A stretch of DNA of 64,000 bases from an uncultured Bacteroidota bacterium (GTDB lineage Bacteria > Bacteroidota > Bacteroidia > Flavobacteriales > Flavobacteriaceae): NCBI GenBank assembly GCA_902582405.1, contig CACHSA010000007.1, positions 1-64,000 on the forward strand. The letters are read 5' to 3'. Numbering within the stretch: the first letter of the stretch is position 1; each line of letters begins with the position of its first letter. Shown in pieces: positions 23,611-33,244 of the stretch. Position numbers and translations under genes: made by a program. Below the pieces are notes generated by a model that was given only the letters and a program-made list of their open reading frames with translations, did no database searches and was not told the DNA's origin.

Positions 23611-24033
23611 CTATTCTTTAAAAAATTCCTCCTTTGTTATTTCAAATCCTATAATTTTTGTTGCTCCTCCTGAAAAAAAGAAATCTAAGTACCCTTGTTC
23701 ATTCAATCCAATAGGTATTCTCTCTGGAGACTCATAGTATCTTTTAAGATTATGATATTGATAAACAAAATGACCAACTGGTAAGTCTTCAATCTCAAAT
23801 TCTTGAAAAGCTCTGACATAAATATGCGTTATATAATGTCTTCCCCCGTCTCTCAAGGTGAGTATTATGTCTTCATTTAATGTATTCGATACTAAAAGAG
23901 ATGCGTTTGCTAATTTATTTATTTGCTCAACTGGATATTGTTTCTCAAAAATTTTCTGTCCAGTAAACGGTCTTTGGGAATAACAAAAGAAACCTCCTGA
24001 AAGTAAAAAAATTATTATTAAACTATTTTTCAT
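23611..24033 (-). CDS. Exported protein of unknown function
   Basis: 140 residues. Signal peptide MKNSLIIIFLLSGGFFCYSQ, then QYPVEQINKLANASLLVSNTLNEDIILTLRDGGRHYITHIYVRAFQEFEIEDLPVGHFVYQYHNL. The mature part has a compact beta-sandwich-like alternation (DIILTLRDGG, HIYVRAFQEFEIEDLPVGHF), reminiscent of small extracellular beta domains that present a transthyretin-like fold. No family confidently recognised. It is convergent with the basic 57-residue gene. Confidence 0.55.
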   Translation of the reverse strand: MKNSLIIIFLLSGGFFCYSQRPFTGQKIFEKQYPVEQINKLANASLLVSNTLNEDIILTLRDGGRHYITHIYVRAFQEFEIEDLPVGHFVYQYHNLKRYYESPERIPIGLNEQGYLDFFFSGGATKIIGFEITKEEFFKE

Positions 24034-24079
24034 ATGTATTCAATAGACAACCATCTTAAAATTAATAAATTATTTGTTT

Positions 24080-25207
24080 TCAATCTACAGAGAACCTGTA
24101 TATACTTAGAGATTTATAAGTTTCGGAGGGCAACAAATAAACATTTGGAAAACTTTTATTATTAGGAGAATCTGGATAATGCTGTGTTTCAAGTGCAAAT
24201 GATTCACGATATAAAAACCTTTTCCCATATTTTCCAACATCAGAACCGTCCATAAAATTTCCACCATAAAATTGTATTCCTGGTTCAGTAGTGAAAATTT
24301 CCATTTTAACTCCTCCAACAGGCTCATAAACTGTTGCAGCATAGGATAGAGAGTCTTGAACTGGTTTATTTAAAATAAAGTTATGGTCATATCCACCCCC
24401 ATAAATAATTTGGTTGTCGCTAGAATCAATATCTGAGCCAATTGATTTAGGTTTTTTAAAATCAAATGGAGTACCATTAACGGATTTTTTTTCTCCTAAT
24501 GGGATAAGAGTCGAATCAACTGGGGTATAATAATCTGAATTTAATTTTAAAATGTGGTTATTTATTGTCCCACTGGCCTCACCAGCTAAATTGAAAAAGG
24601 AGTGATTTGTGATATTTACTGGTGTTTTTTTGTCAGTTTTAGCTTTGTAAGATATCTCAACTTGACTATCTACAATTTGATATGTTAACTCAACATCTAA
24701 GTTGCCAGGATAACCCATCTCTCCATCTTCAGAGTTTACGCTCATAACTATTTTTTCATTGTTAGACCAAACTACTTTCCAAACTTTATTATGAAAACCT
24801 TTTGGGCCACCATGTAGATGGTTTACTCCGTTATTAATTGGTAGATTAAATTTTTTACCCTCTATTGAAAAATTGCCTTTAGAAATTCTATTTGCGTAAC
24901 GACCAATCGTTGCTCCATGATAGGGTTCATTGGCTTTTAAATAATCATTAATAGATTTGAAACCTAAAACCACATCCAAAGGTTGGCCAAATCTGTCTTT
25001 AAAAATAAGGGATACGATCCTAGCCCCATAATTTGTTACAAAAACTTTAAGATTTTGATTTTCTAAAAGAAAGAGATCTGTTTTTTCACCCTCTATCGAT
25101 GCTTGAAAATTAGTTTTATCTAGAACTTGATAGTTATCCATTTTATTATCACAAAATAAAAATAGAAATGAGAAAAAAATTATAAAGGTTTTAATAATCG
25201 CTCTCAT
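24080..25207 (-). CDS. galM: Aldose 1-epimerase (mutarotase) lipoprotein
   Basis: 375 residues, lipobox at FLFLFC (Cys19), so attached to an envelope membrane. VTNYGARIVSLIF, YHGATIGRYANRISKGNF, LHGGPKGFHNKVW and NITNHSFFNLAGE (catalytic His202) are classic, and the Glu340 of ALETQHYPDSPN is the base. It interconverts alpha and beta anomers of aldoses released by glycosidases. A periplasmic copy at the edge of a glycan-degradation locus fits. It is divergent from the first GH20 gene across 50 nt. Confidence 0.92.
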   Translation of the reverse strand: MRAIIKTFIIFFSFLFLFCDNKMDNYQVLDKTNFQASIEGEKTDLFLLENQNLKVFVTNYGARIVSLIFKDRFGQPLDVVLGFKSINDYLKANEPYHGATIGRYANRISKGNFSIEGKKFNLPINNGVNHLHGGPKGFHNKVWKVVWSNNEKIVMSVNSEDGEMGYPGNLDVELTYQIVDSQVEISYKAKTDKKTPVNITNHSFFNLAGEASGTINNHILKLNSDYYTPVDSTLIPLGEKKSVNGTPFDFKKPKSIGSDIDSSDNQIIYGGGYDHNFILNKPVQDSLSYAATVYEPVGGVKMEIFTTEPGIQFYGGNFMDGSDVGKYGKRFLYRESFALETQHYPDSPNNKSFPNVYLLPSETYKSLSIYRFSVD

Positions 25208-25257
25208 AATTATATATTTTTACACGATTGATTTAAAAATTTATAGCTTTGAAATTA

Positions 25258-26886
25258 ATGAAAAAAATTAATAACGTTTTGGCATTTAGATTTTTATTTT
25301 TACTGCTAATTATATTGAGCTTAAGTTGTATTGATAATAAATCTTTAAAGTATCCCCCTAGTGTTGAAATTGTTCCAAACCCAAAAGAAGTATTTAAAAA
25401 TCAAAACAACGAAGCATTAAGCCTAAAAAATACTATTTCTGTTTTCATAAAAAGTGAAGACTCCAAAAAGTTTTTTGATTTGTTTGCCAGTGATCTTAAA
25501 TTAATTTTTTCTCAAAAATTATACTTTAAAAGATCGAACAAAATAAACTCTGATATAAGTTTTGTTATTGACAAAAGCTTAAATGTTGAAGAATATAAAA
25601 TTGAAATTGACAAAAATATTTCGGTTGTTGGAGGATCATACAATGCTATCACAATGGCAAAATCTTCATTAATTCAAATAATTAAGTTGAAAGATGAAAA
25701 TACTTTGATTTTACCAAAATCAAAGATTTATGACAAACCAGACTCTTCATATCGAGGATTAATGATTGACTTGTCTCGTATGTGGCATAACCTTGAGTCA
25801 ATCCGTAATGTTATTGACTTGGCAAGTTTATATAAAATTAAATATCTGCAGCTGCATTTATCTGATGATCAGGCCTTTGTTTTCCCTTCCGATGCTTTTC
25901 CAAACCTACCAACACCTGACAGACCTTACAACAAAAAAGATTTTATTCAATTGGTAGAATATGCTAAAGTTAGAGGGGTAACTATTATACCTGAAATTGA
26001 CGTCCCAGGTCATTCTAGACAATTTATTGAAACATATCCTGAAATTTTTGATGTTAGAAACGGAATAAAAAAATCAAATGTTATAAATATTGCCGATGAA
26101 AAAGTTTACAGTGCGCTTGACAAAATCATTGGTGAGGTTGCTAAAGTCTTTTATAACTCTCCTTATATTCATATGGGCGCAGATGAAGCAAAATTGGATC
26201 TTTATAAAAACGTAGCTAAGGTCAAGTCCTTTATGAATAAAAATAAATTAGGTGATGACATACATGAGTTATATAGGTACTTTATTGTAAGAATTAATGA
26301 AATTGTAAAAAAATACGATAAGCAGATGTTGGTATGGGAAGGATTTAGAAATGAAGGGAAAATCAAAATACCAAAAGATATAATCGTTTTTGAATTTGAA
26401 ACGCTTTATAACCATCCAAAAAATCTAATTGAAGATGGATATACCGTTGTAAATACCTCTTGGACACCACTTTATACTGTTTATGGTGGTGTTAAAAATA
26501 AAATGGCTCAAAGAGCAGTGTGGTCCCCAGAGAGTATATATAAGTGGAATAAATGGAGATGGGAACATTTTTCTAAAACCGTTCCTGGTTATAATCCAAT
26601 ACAATTAGAAGAAACGCCCCAGGTTATAGGAGGACAAATGTGCTCTTGGGAACAATCTGGAGATGCCGAGATACCTATTCTTCGCAAAAGACTTCCTGTT
26701 TTTGCTGAAAGAGTGTGGAATGATAAACCAAAAAAGTCTTTTGAAGAAATTTTTTCAACTATTGAAAGGACAGATAAAATTTTATCTTTAATCATAAAGG
26801 ATAATAGACAAGATTCTATTCTGATTGGATATAATTTTAAGAAAGACAGTTGTTTGTGGTGCGATCCTAATAAAGATGTTGATTAA
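25258..26886 (+). CDS. GH20 family protein, divergent type (copy 1)
   Basis: 542 residues from ATG 25258 (MKKINNV), 9 nt after an alternative TTG. Lipoprotein signal ending LSLSC. An N-terminal GH20b-like domain precedes the (beta/alpha)8 barrel: SYRGLMIDLSRMWH, LQLHLSDDQAF, EIDVPGHSRQF and HMGADEAKLDLY with the expected Asp309-Glu310 pair. It differs from classical hexosaminidases: HxGADE instead of HxGGDE, DDQAF instead of DDQGWR, and RMWH instead of RHFF. A beta-N-acetylhexosaminidase-like activity is likely, but the substrate may differ. About half its residues look shared with the copy at 38496. Confidence 0.87.
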   Translation: MKKINNVLAFRFLFLLLIILSLSCIDNKSLKYPPSVEIVPNPKEVFKNQNNEALSLKNTISVFIKSEDSKKFFDLFASDLKLIFSQKLYFKRSNKINSDISFVIDKSLNVEEYKIEIDKNISVVGGSYNAITMAKSSLIQIIKLKDENTLILPKSKIYDKPDSSYRGLMIDLSRMWHNLESIRNVIDLASLYKIKYLQLHLSDDQAFVFPSDAFPNLPTPDRPYNKKDFIQLVEYAKVRGVTIIPEIDVPGHSRQFIETYPEIFDVRNGIKKSNVINIADEKVYSALDKIIGEVAKVFYNSPYIHMGADEAKLDLYKNVAKVKSFMNKNKLGDDIHELYRYFIVRINEIVKKYDKQMLVWEGFRNEGKIKIPKDIIVFEFETLYNHPKNLIEDGYTVVNTSWTPLYTVYGGVKNKMAQRAVWSPESIYKWNKWRWEHFSKTVPGYNPIQLEETPQVIGGQMCSWEQSGDAEIPILRKRLPVFAERVWNDKPKKSFEEIFSTIERTDKILSLIIKDNRQDSILIGYNFKKDSCLWCDPNKDVD

Positions 26887-27597
26887 TCAAAACTGAAAAA
26901 CATCTTTTGTGTTGTATGAGTCCTTGTTTTTTTGGTTATTTATTAAAGTATTTTCCTTAAAACCAAACAAAAAAGCACCCTTTCGAGACGTAGACTTATC
27001 TTTTAAATTAGTTTTTTCAAGAACATTTAAGGAAAGGATTTTCTTTCTAAAATTCCTTGAATCAAATTTAGTGTTGTAAATACTTTCGTAAAGGGTTTGT
27101 AATTGTGGAAGGGTGAATAATTTAGGAAGTAATTCAAATCCTAGAGGTTGATCTTTAGCTATTTTTCTGAGCTCACTTAACGAATCATTAACCATCTCTT
27201 TGTGGTCCAAAAATAATTTGGGTAACTCATTAAGAGCAAACCATTTAGCATCTTTATTTTCAACCTTTTTAAGGCTAAGTTCATCAACTCTAATTAAACT
27301 AAAATAAACTATTGAAATAACTCTTTCCAAGGGATCTCTATCTAATTCTCCGTATGTTTTTAGCTGCTTTAAATAAATGTTCTCTAAACCAGTTAATTTG
27401 AAAAGGACATCACTAGCAGTCTTGTCTAGTGACAAATCATTCCCAATAACTTCCCCAACTAAAGACCATGCTCCTTTATGAGGATTTACTTTCCTTCTCC
27501 ATAACAATAAATTTAATTTCTCTGAATCAAAACCAAAAATCACACAATCAATAGCTACTGTAATTTCTTGACTGTTACTATACTTAGAATTTTTCAA
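26887..27597 (-). CDS. NrtR-like Nudix-domain transcriptional regulator
   Basis: 236 residues. The N-terminal Nudix fold (TVAIDCVIFGFDSEKLNLLLWRRKVNPHKGAWSLVGEVIG) is followed by a C-terminal winged-helix region (KLFTLPQLQTLYESIYNTKFDSRNFRKKILSLNVLE). The Nudix box is degenerate: the REUxEE part reads ASDVLFKLTGL, so the pyrophosphatase activity is probably lost. This is the layout of NrtR-type regulators, which in Bacteroidota control sugar or NAD catabolism. It sits between glycosidase genes and is convergent with the GH20 gene and divergent from the GH-A gene, so local control is likely. Confidence 0.88.
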   Translation of the reverse strand: MKNSKYSNSQEITVAIDCVIFGFDSEKLNLLLWRRKVNPHKGAWSLVGEVIGNDLSLDKTASDVLFKLTGLENIYLKQLKTYGELDRDPLERVISIVYFSLIRVDELSLKKVENKDAKWFALNELPKLFLDHKEMVNDSLSELRKIAKDQPLGFELLPKLFTLPQLQTLYESIYNTKFDSRNFRKKILSLNVLEKTNLKDKSTSRKGAFLFGFKENTLINNQKNKDSYNTKDVFQF

Positions 27598-27801
27598 AAT
27601 AAAGTTTTAAATTGTTAATATAAATAATAATTTTTAATTAACTAACATACAGATAATCAGCTAACTGGTTTGTATAAAAACTTTAATTATTAAATATTGG
27701 ATTAAAATTGATTTTCAGGCTAAATTTAATTATTTGAGATAAATCCATTTAATTATTGTCTTATTCAAAGTTTTTAAATAGATTGTAAAAAAACTAACAT
27801 T
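27598..27801. other. Divergent intergenic region (NrtR-like regulator / GH-A hydrolase)
   Basis: About 200 nt of very AT-rich DNA separate the divergent regulator and the first gene of the plus-strand glycosidase run. Both promoters must lie here. I do not see a convincing perfect palindrome or a full TTG/TAnnTTTG promoter, so no operator is claimed. It is the natural place to look for NrtR-like binding. Confidence 0.4.
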
Positions 27802-29031
27802 ATGAAACTATTTACCAGAACAACCTTGTCATCATTCATTTTGCTTTTACTTTCATGTAATACAAATATTGAAAAAAAAGATTTAAGATGGTCCAAGAAT
27901 AAAATACAGAATTGGTATGACAACCAACCTTGGCTTGTGGGTACTAATTTTATTACAAGCTCATCCATTAATCAACTTGAATTCTGGCAGGAGGAAAGTT
28001 TTGATATTGATTTAATTGAAAAAGAATTAAAACTATCTGCAAGCATTGGAATGAATACCCATCGTGTGTTTTTGCATGATTTGCTGTGGAAACAAGATTC
28101 GATTGGTTTTATGAATCGGATTGATCAATTTTTAAACATCGCCAACAAAAACGGTATCAAAACAATGCTTGTTTTTTTTGATGATGTATGGCATCCTTTC
28201 CCAAAAATTGGTAAACAACCAGAACCAATCCCACATATTCACAATTCTGGTTGGGTCCAATCGCCTGGAGTTGAAATTTTAACTAATATATATAGACACG
28301 ACGAACTTGAAGGATATGTCAAAGGTATTGTTTCAAACTTTAAAGATGATAAAAGAGTTTTATGCTGGGATTTGTATAATGAACCATCACAGCACAACGG
28401 AGCCCCAAGAGTTTCAAAAGAGAGGGTTTTTGAAATATACAAAAATATTGGAATTACGCTAACCGAAGAGGAATTGCCTCTTTACTACAGAGACAAAATG
28501 GAACCAACTGGGAAGGAAAAAAGGAAATATACTCTACCTCTATTAGAGAAAGCATTTGGTTGGGTTAGAGAGGTTAATCCTTCACAACCAGTGACAGTCG
28601 GAATATTCGACCACAGTAGACCTTGGGATAAATTTGAAGATCTTCTTCCACTTGAGCAGCTCATATTAAAAAACTCTGATTTTATTTCATATCACGGATA
28701 TGATAATCTTGAAGTTGAAATTAGTAGAATCAACCAGCTTAAAGTTTATGGAAGACCCATTGTTTGTACTGAATACGTTGCAAGAGAAAATGGTAATATT
28801 TTTGAAAATATGCTACCTCTTTTCAAAGAAAACCGGATAGGAGCATACAACTGGGGTTTTGTCTCTGGGAAAACAAATACAATTTATCCTTGGAAGAGTT
28901 GGGATTCAACTTACACCGGACCTCCTAAAAAATGGCACCATGACATTTTTTATCCAAACGGAGAGCCATTTTCAAACGAGGAAGTTGAATTGATAAAAAA
29001 TTTAACTGAATCTGTAAATGGTGCTGATTAA
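27802..29031 (+). CDS. Clan GH-A (GH5-like) glycoside hydrolase, lipoprotein
   Basis: 409 residues. Lipobox at LLLLSC (Cys19). FITSSSINQLEFWQEESFDIDLIEKELKLSASIGMNTHRVFLHDLLW opens a (beta/alpha)8 barrel. WDLYNEPS provides the predicted acid/base Glu194, and IVCTEYVARENG the predicted nucleophile Glu324, as in clan GH-A. It resembles proteins often labelled 1,4-beta-xylanase or cellulase family in Bacteroidota, but the substrate is not established. First of five co-directional glycan genes (GH-A, GH2, GH109, GH20, MGH1). Confidence 0.8.
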   Translation: MKLFTRTTLSSFILLLLSCNTNIEKKDLRWSKNKIQNWYDNQPWLVGTNFITSSSINQLEFWQEESFDIDLIEKELKLSASIGMNTHRVFLHDLLWKQDSIGFMNRIDQFLNIANKNGIKTMLVFFDDVWHPFPKIGKQPEPIPHIHNSGWVQSPGVEILTNIYRHDELEGYVKGIVSNFKDDKRVLCWDLYNEPSQHNGAPRVSKERVFEIYKNIGITLTEEELPLYYRDKMEPTGKEKRKYTLPLLEKAFGWVREVNPSQPVTVGIFDHSRPWDKFEDLLPLEQLILKNSDFISYHGYDNLEVEISRINQLKVYGRPIVCTEYVARENGNIFENMLPLFKENRIGAYNWGFVSGKTNTIYPWKSWDSTYTGPPKKWHHDIFYPNGEPFSNEEVELIKNLTESVNGAD

Positions 29032-29034
29032 ATA

Positions 29035-31833
29035 ATGAAATATTTTTTCCTTATAATATTGGGAATGAGTTTTGCTACAGGACAAATCCCTTTACCAGAA
29101 CACCCTAGACCCGATTTTAAAAGACCGCAGTGGATTAATTTGAATGGTACTTGGGAATTTAAATTCGATTCAAATGACATTGGTATTTCGAATAACTGGT
29201 TCAACTCCAAAACTAAATTTGAGAAGGAAATTAATGTTCCTTTTCCATGGGGTTCTAAACTTTCACAATTAAATGATGAAGCCGATATCGGATGGTATAA
29301 AAAAAAAATAATTGTACCTGAGAATTGGAAATCAAAAAAAACATATCTAACAATTGGCGCCTCTGACTGGGAAACAAGTATTTGGCTTGATGGTCAATTT
29401 ATTGGTAGTCACCAGGGTGGATATGTCCCCTTCTCATTTGATTTAACTCCCTTTTTAAAGTATGGAAAAGCCCAAAATCTTATTTTAAGAGTAGATGATG
29501 ATGCTGGAGATCCTAGAAAATTTAAACGAGGATATGCATTATATGGAAAACAGGGTTATGGAAACGCAAGAGGTATATGGCAAACTGTATATCTTGAAGC
29601 TAGGGGTAATAATTTTATTGATGCTGTTCATTTCACACCTGATATTGATAATAAGAAAGTAAATATCAAAACTTATCTCAATAAACATGCAACTAAGGAA
29701 TTGTCTTTAAATATTAAAATTAAAACTGAAAACGGATTTATTGAAAAGAATACAAGTATCAAAACAGGCCAGCTAAAAATGAGTTTTGATATAGATATTC
29801 AGGAAATGAGATTATGGACCTTAGATGATCCTTATTTATATGAAGTTAAAGTTAAGCTTGGTAATGACATTGTAGAATCTTATTTTGGAATGCGTAAAAT
29901 TTCTACAATGAATTTACCAGGAACTGAGCATCCATATGTTGCTTTAAATAATAAACCAATATACCTTCAATTAGCTTTAGATCAGTCATATCACCCTGAT
30001 GGATATTATACGTTCCCCACTGATAAGTTTATGAAAGAAGAAATTCTCAGGAGTAAATCAATTGGATTAAACGGGATAAGAGTACATATAAAGTTAGAAG
30101 TTCCAAGAAAATTGTATTGGGCAGACAAATTGGGGATTTTAGTAGTTGAAGATCTACCAAACTCATGGGGGGAACCAGATAAATTTATGAGGAATGAGTC
30201 TGAGTATACATTAGAAGAAATGATCAAAAGAGATTACAATCATCCCTCAATATTTTCTTGGGTTATTTTCAACGAACAATGGGGTTTAAAAACAAAAGAT
30301 GAAAATAATAATGAAAATATTCTTCCTGAGACATATAATTGGATAACATCTATGTATTACAAAGCAAAGGGTTTAGACCAATCAAGATTGATTGAGGACA
30401 ATTCGCTGTGCTGCGGAGGCTTGCACACTGCTACAGATTTAAACTCATGGCACGCCTATTTACCTGGATATGATTGGGAAGACTATTTAAAAGATCAGGT
30501 TGAAAAAAACTTTAAAGGTGGAAATCATTTATATTATAATGGATTCAAACAAGAGAATCAGCCTTTTTTAAACTCTGAATGTGGTAATGTTTGGGGATAC
30601 AGTGGAAGCACTGGAGATGTAGATTGGAGTTATGATTACCATAGAATGATAAATAGCTTTAGAAAATTTCCTGAAGTCGCTGGTTGGCTATACACTGAAC
30701 ATCATGATGTCATAAATGAATGGAATGGGTACTGGAAATATGACAGAAGTGAGAAAGATACAGGATTAAACGATATATTTAATGGTATGAGCTTAAATGA
30801 CTTTCACTCAGATGTTTATGTATCTAATGGCGGTGATATAACTCGGACTGTTAAGGGTAATGAAAATATAGAAATACCAATCTATCTGTCTTCAATGACT
30901 AATAAAAATTATGGTAACGAACTATTCTTACATTATCAAATGCTTCACTTAGACTACTTGGGAATTGAAAAGGAAATTGATAAAGGAGTACTAAAGATTG
31001 ACTATTCTCCTTGGATGAATCAACCCATCTCTCCTTTGAAAATAAAGACCCCTAAATACTCTGGACTATCAAAGATTAATTTTACACTGAAAGACAAAGG
31101 GGGTAAAATTATTCATAGAAATTTTATGCATTTAGTTGTAAAATCTCAATTTAAAATACCAAAGACATTGGTTTACTCAATTCCTGTCAAGGAATATTCG
31201 TCATCTAAGTGGAGTAAAAGAAAATGGGAGGTACTAGATGGACTTAAAGTAAACGGAACCGGTAAAGGCTTTTTTGAATTTAAAATATCAGTTCCGTCAA
31301 ATTTAGACTTGGCTGGCAACGAAGAAGCTTACTTCTTTGTTGAGGCGTCATCTAAGAGACTTTATGACAAAGACAAGGAAAAAGAATATGAAGAAACAGG
31401 AATCGACTATATGAGAGGTTCAAAGGTTAGTCCCCACAAAAATCCAAATTCTTATCCAATGACAGATGAAATTATGTTTCCTTCCGAAATTAATGTATCG
31501 GTTAACGGTAAAAATAAATTGAACACAGTTTTATCTGATGATCCTGCTGATCACAGAGGAATACTTTCTTGGCACAATCAAATTAGACCTGCAGGCAAGG
31601 TTACAGATAAGGATTATTCGGAAAAACAACGTATGTTAAATGAGGCTGGGTCATATGGATACTTGGTAAAAGTTCCAATTTCTAATGAAGAATTAACTGA
31701 ATGTAAACAAAATGGATTCATAAAAGTTATTCTTGAAACAACTGGCGAAGGCGGAATGGCTATTTATGGAAAAGATTTTGGACGTTATCCATTTGATCCT
31801 TCATTAGTAATTATAAAAAAAGTAGAATTATAA
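29035..31833 (+). CDS. Glycoside hydrolase family 2 protein
   Basis: 932 residues, signal peptide ending FATGQ. An N-terminal sugar-binding jelly roll (RPQWINLNGTWEFKFDSND ... FPWGSKLSQLNDEADIGWYKKKI) is followed by an Ig-like domain and a catalytic barrel. SWVIFNEQWG carries acid/base Glu414 and NSECGNVWGY the nucleophile Glu515. A C-terminal extra beta region (about 640-932) is present. GH2 members include beta-galactosidases, mannosidases, glucuronidases and more, so the specificity is open. It starts 3 nt after the GH-A stop. Confidence 0.88.
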   Translation: MKYFFLIILGMSFATGQIPLPEHPRPDFKRPQWINLNGTWEFKFDSNDIGISNNWFNSKTKFEKEINVPFPWGSKLSQLNDEADIGWYKKKIIVPENWKSKKTYLTIGASDWETSIWLDGQFIGSHQGGYVPFSFDLTPFLKYGKAQNLILRVDDDAGDPRKFKRGYALYGKQGYGNARGIWQTVYLEARGNNFIDAVHFTPDIDNKKVNIKTYLNKHATKELSLNIKIKTENGFIEKNTSIKTGQLKMSFDIDIQEMRLWTLDDPYLYEVKVKLGNDIVESYFGMRKISTMNLPGTEHPYVALNNKPIYLQLALDQSYHPDGYYTFPTDKFMKEEILRSKSIGLNGIRVHIKLEVPRKLYWADKLGILVVEDLPNSWGEPDKFMRNESEYTLEEMIKRDYNHPSIFSWVIFNEQWGLKTKDENNNENILPETYNWITSMYYKAKGLDQSRLIEDNSLCCGGLHTATDLNSWHAYLPGYDWEDYLKDQVEKNFKGGNHLYYNGFKQENQPFLNSECGNVWGYSGSTGDVDWSYDYHRMINSFRKFPEVAGWLYTEHHDVINEWNGYWKYDRSEKDTGLNDIFNGMSLNDFHSDVYVSNGGDITRTVKGNENIEIPIYLSSMTNKNYGNELFLHYQMLHLDYLGIEKEIDKGVLKIDYSPWMNQPISPLKIKTPKYSGLSKINFTLKDKGGKIIHRNFMHLVVKSQFKIPKTLVYSIPVKEYSSSKWSKRKWEVLDGLKVNGTGKGFFEFKISVPSNLDLAGNEEAYFFVEASSKRLYDKDKEKEYEETGIDYMRGSKVSPHKNPNSYPMTDEIMFPSEINVSVNGKNKLNTVLSDDPADHRGILSWHNQIRPAGKVTDKDYSEKQRMLNEAGSYGYLVKVPISNEELTECKQNGFIKVILETTGEGGMAIYGKDFGRYPFDPSLVIIKKVEL

Positions 31834-31845
31834 TAAATTTTAGAT

Positions 31846-33231
31846 ATGAAACGAAGAAAATTTATCAATCAAGCTTCCATTGCAGGGCTATCCTTTAGTG
31901 GATTTCATCTTCTAAACTCATGTGAAACAGACATAAAAAATAATAATCAGACATATATGGGAGGCTTTAAAGCCAATCCAATACGTGAAATAAAAGCGGC
32001 ATTTGTGGGTGTTGGAGATAGAGGGCGAATCCATGCAAGAAACTTTAATAGTTTTCAAGGAACTAAAATTGTAGGAGTTTCTGACCTATACGAAGCTCGG
32101 GTTAAGGAAACCATTAGCTCTTTAAAAGCAGAAAAATCTATTAAGGGCTATTGGGGTAAAGACAACTTGTGGATAAAAATGATTGAGGAAACACATCCTG
32201 ATGTCGTTTTTATTTCAACTAATTGGGATAATCATGCTTCGATGGCTATAAAGTCCATGGAGCTTGGCTCACATGCTCTTGTAGAGGTACCGCTGGCAAA
32301 CACAATTGAAGACCTTTGGGGAATTGTTAATGCCTCTGAGAAAACACGTAAACATTGCATGATGCTCGAAAACGTAAATTATGGTAGAGAAGAGTTAATG
32401 TTTTTAAATATATGCAGAAAAGGATTAATTGGAGAACTAATCCACGGAGAAGCATCTTATATTCATGACTTAAGGGGCCAAATGTTTCAAAAGGATGAAA
32501 CTTCTTTCGATGGTTACCCTGGAACGGGTTCTTGGAGAACAAGACAATATGCAAAAAATATCGGAAACTTATACCCAACCCATGGACTTGGTCCGGTAGC
32601 CCAATATATGAGTCTAGCCAGAAAGGAAGACAACTTTATGAAGATAGTTTCTTTATCATCACCCTCTAAAGGAAGATATTTGATGGCCAAAAAATATTTC
32701 GATAAAAATCACGAATGGAATAATTTAGAATTTAAAAATGGTGACATAAATACTTCTATAATTCAAACAACTTACGGAAAAACCATTATGATTCAATGGG
32801 ATGAGACAAGTCCCAGGCCATATACTCGACATAATCTTATACAGGGAACAAAGGGTGCACTTGCTGGTTTTCCAACAAGAGTTTTTTTTGACTCTAAAGA
32901 GAACCAAAATTCAATAGGTTACTTTCCCTGGATTGAGGGAAAAGATTTATTAGAGATTTATGAGAAATACGATCACCCTCTTTACCAGAAACTGAACAAA
33001 AAAACTGCTGACAGTGGTCATGGAGGTATGGACGGCATAATGATGTACAGAGTTATAGAATGTTTACAAAAAGGTGAACCACTTGATCAAAATGTTTACG
33101 AAGGAGCATTTTGGAGTGCTGTGACGCCCTTAAGTGCAAAATCCATTGATACCGGAGGAAATCCTCAAAAATTTCCAGATTTTACAAGAGGAAAATGGAA
33201 AAATACAGAACCCCTTGGAATTATTGTTTAA
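31846..33231 (+). CDS. GH109-like NAD-dependent glycosidase (Gfo/Idh/MocA family)
   Basis: 461 residues. The N-terminus is a Tat-like or lipoprotein signal (MKRRKFINQASIAGLSF ... LLNSC). AAFVGVGDRGRIHARNF is the NAD-binding fold. HALVEVPLANTIEDLWGIVNASEKTRKHCMMLENVNYGREELMFLNICRKGLIGELIHGEASYIHDLRG and NLYPTHGLGPVAQYM match GH109, which cleaves alpha-N-acetylgalactosaminides through transient NAD oxidation. Other Gfo/Idh/MocA oxidoreductases differ in these blocks. It fits the HexNAc theme of the locus, but activity is inferred. Confidence 0.85.
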   Translation: MKRRKFINQASIAGLSFSGFHLLNSCETDIKNNNQTYMGGFKANPIREIKAAFVGVGDRGRIHARNFNSFQGTKIVGVSDLYEARVKETISSLKAEKSIKGYWGKDNLWIKMIEETHPDVVFISTNWDNHASMAIKSMELGSHALVEVPLANTIEDLWGIVNASEKTRKHCMMLENVNYGREELMFLNICRKGLIGELIHGEASYIHDLRGQMFQKDETSFDGYPGTGSWRTRQYAKNIGNLYPTHGLGPVAQYMSLARKEDNFMKIVSLSSPSKGRYLMAKKYFDKNHEWNNLEFKNGDINTSIIQTTYGKTIMIQWDETSPRPYTRHNLIQGTKGALAGFPTRVFFDSKENQNSIGYFPWIEGKDLLEIYEKYDHPLYQKLNKKTADSGHGGMDGIMMYRVIECLQKGEPLDQNVYEGAFWSAVTPLSAKSIDTGGNPQKFPDFTRGKWKNTEPLGIIV

Positions 33232-33244
33232 TAAAATTTTAAAT

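Noticed and set aside
33134-33244. Upstream extension of the classical GH20 gene into the GH109 gene
   Set aside because: The ATG at 33245 gives a proper lipoprotein signal; the extra 37 codons overlap the GH109 gene.
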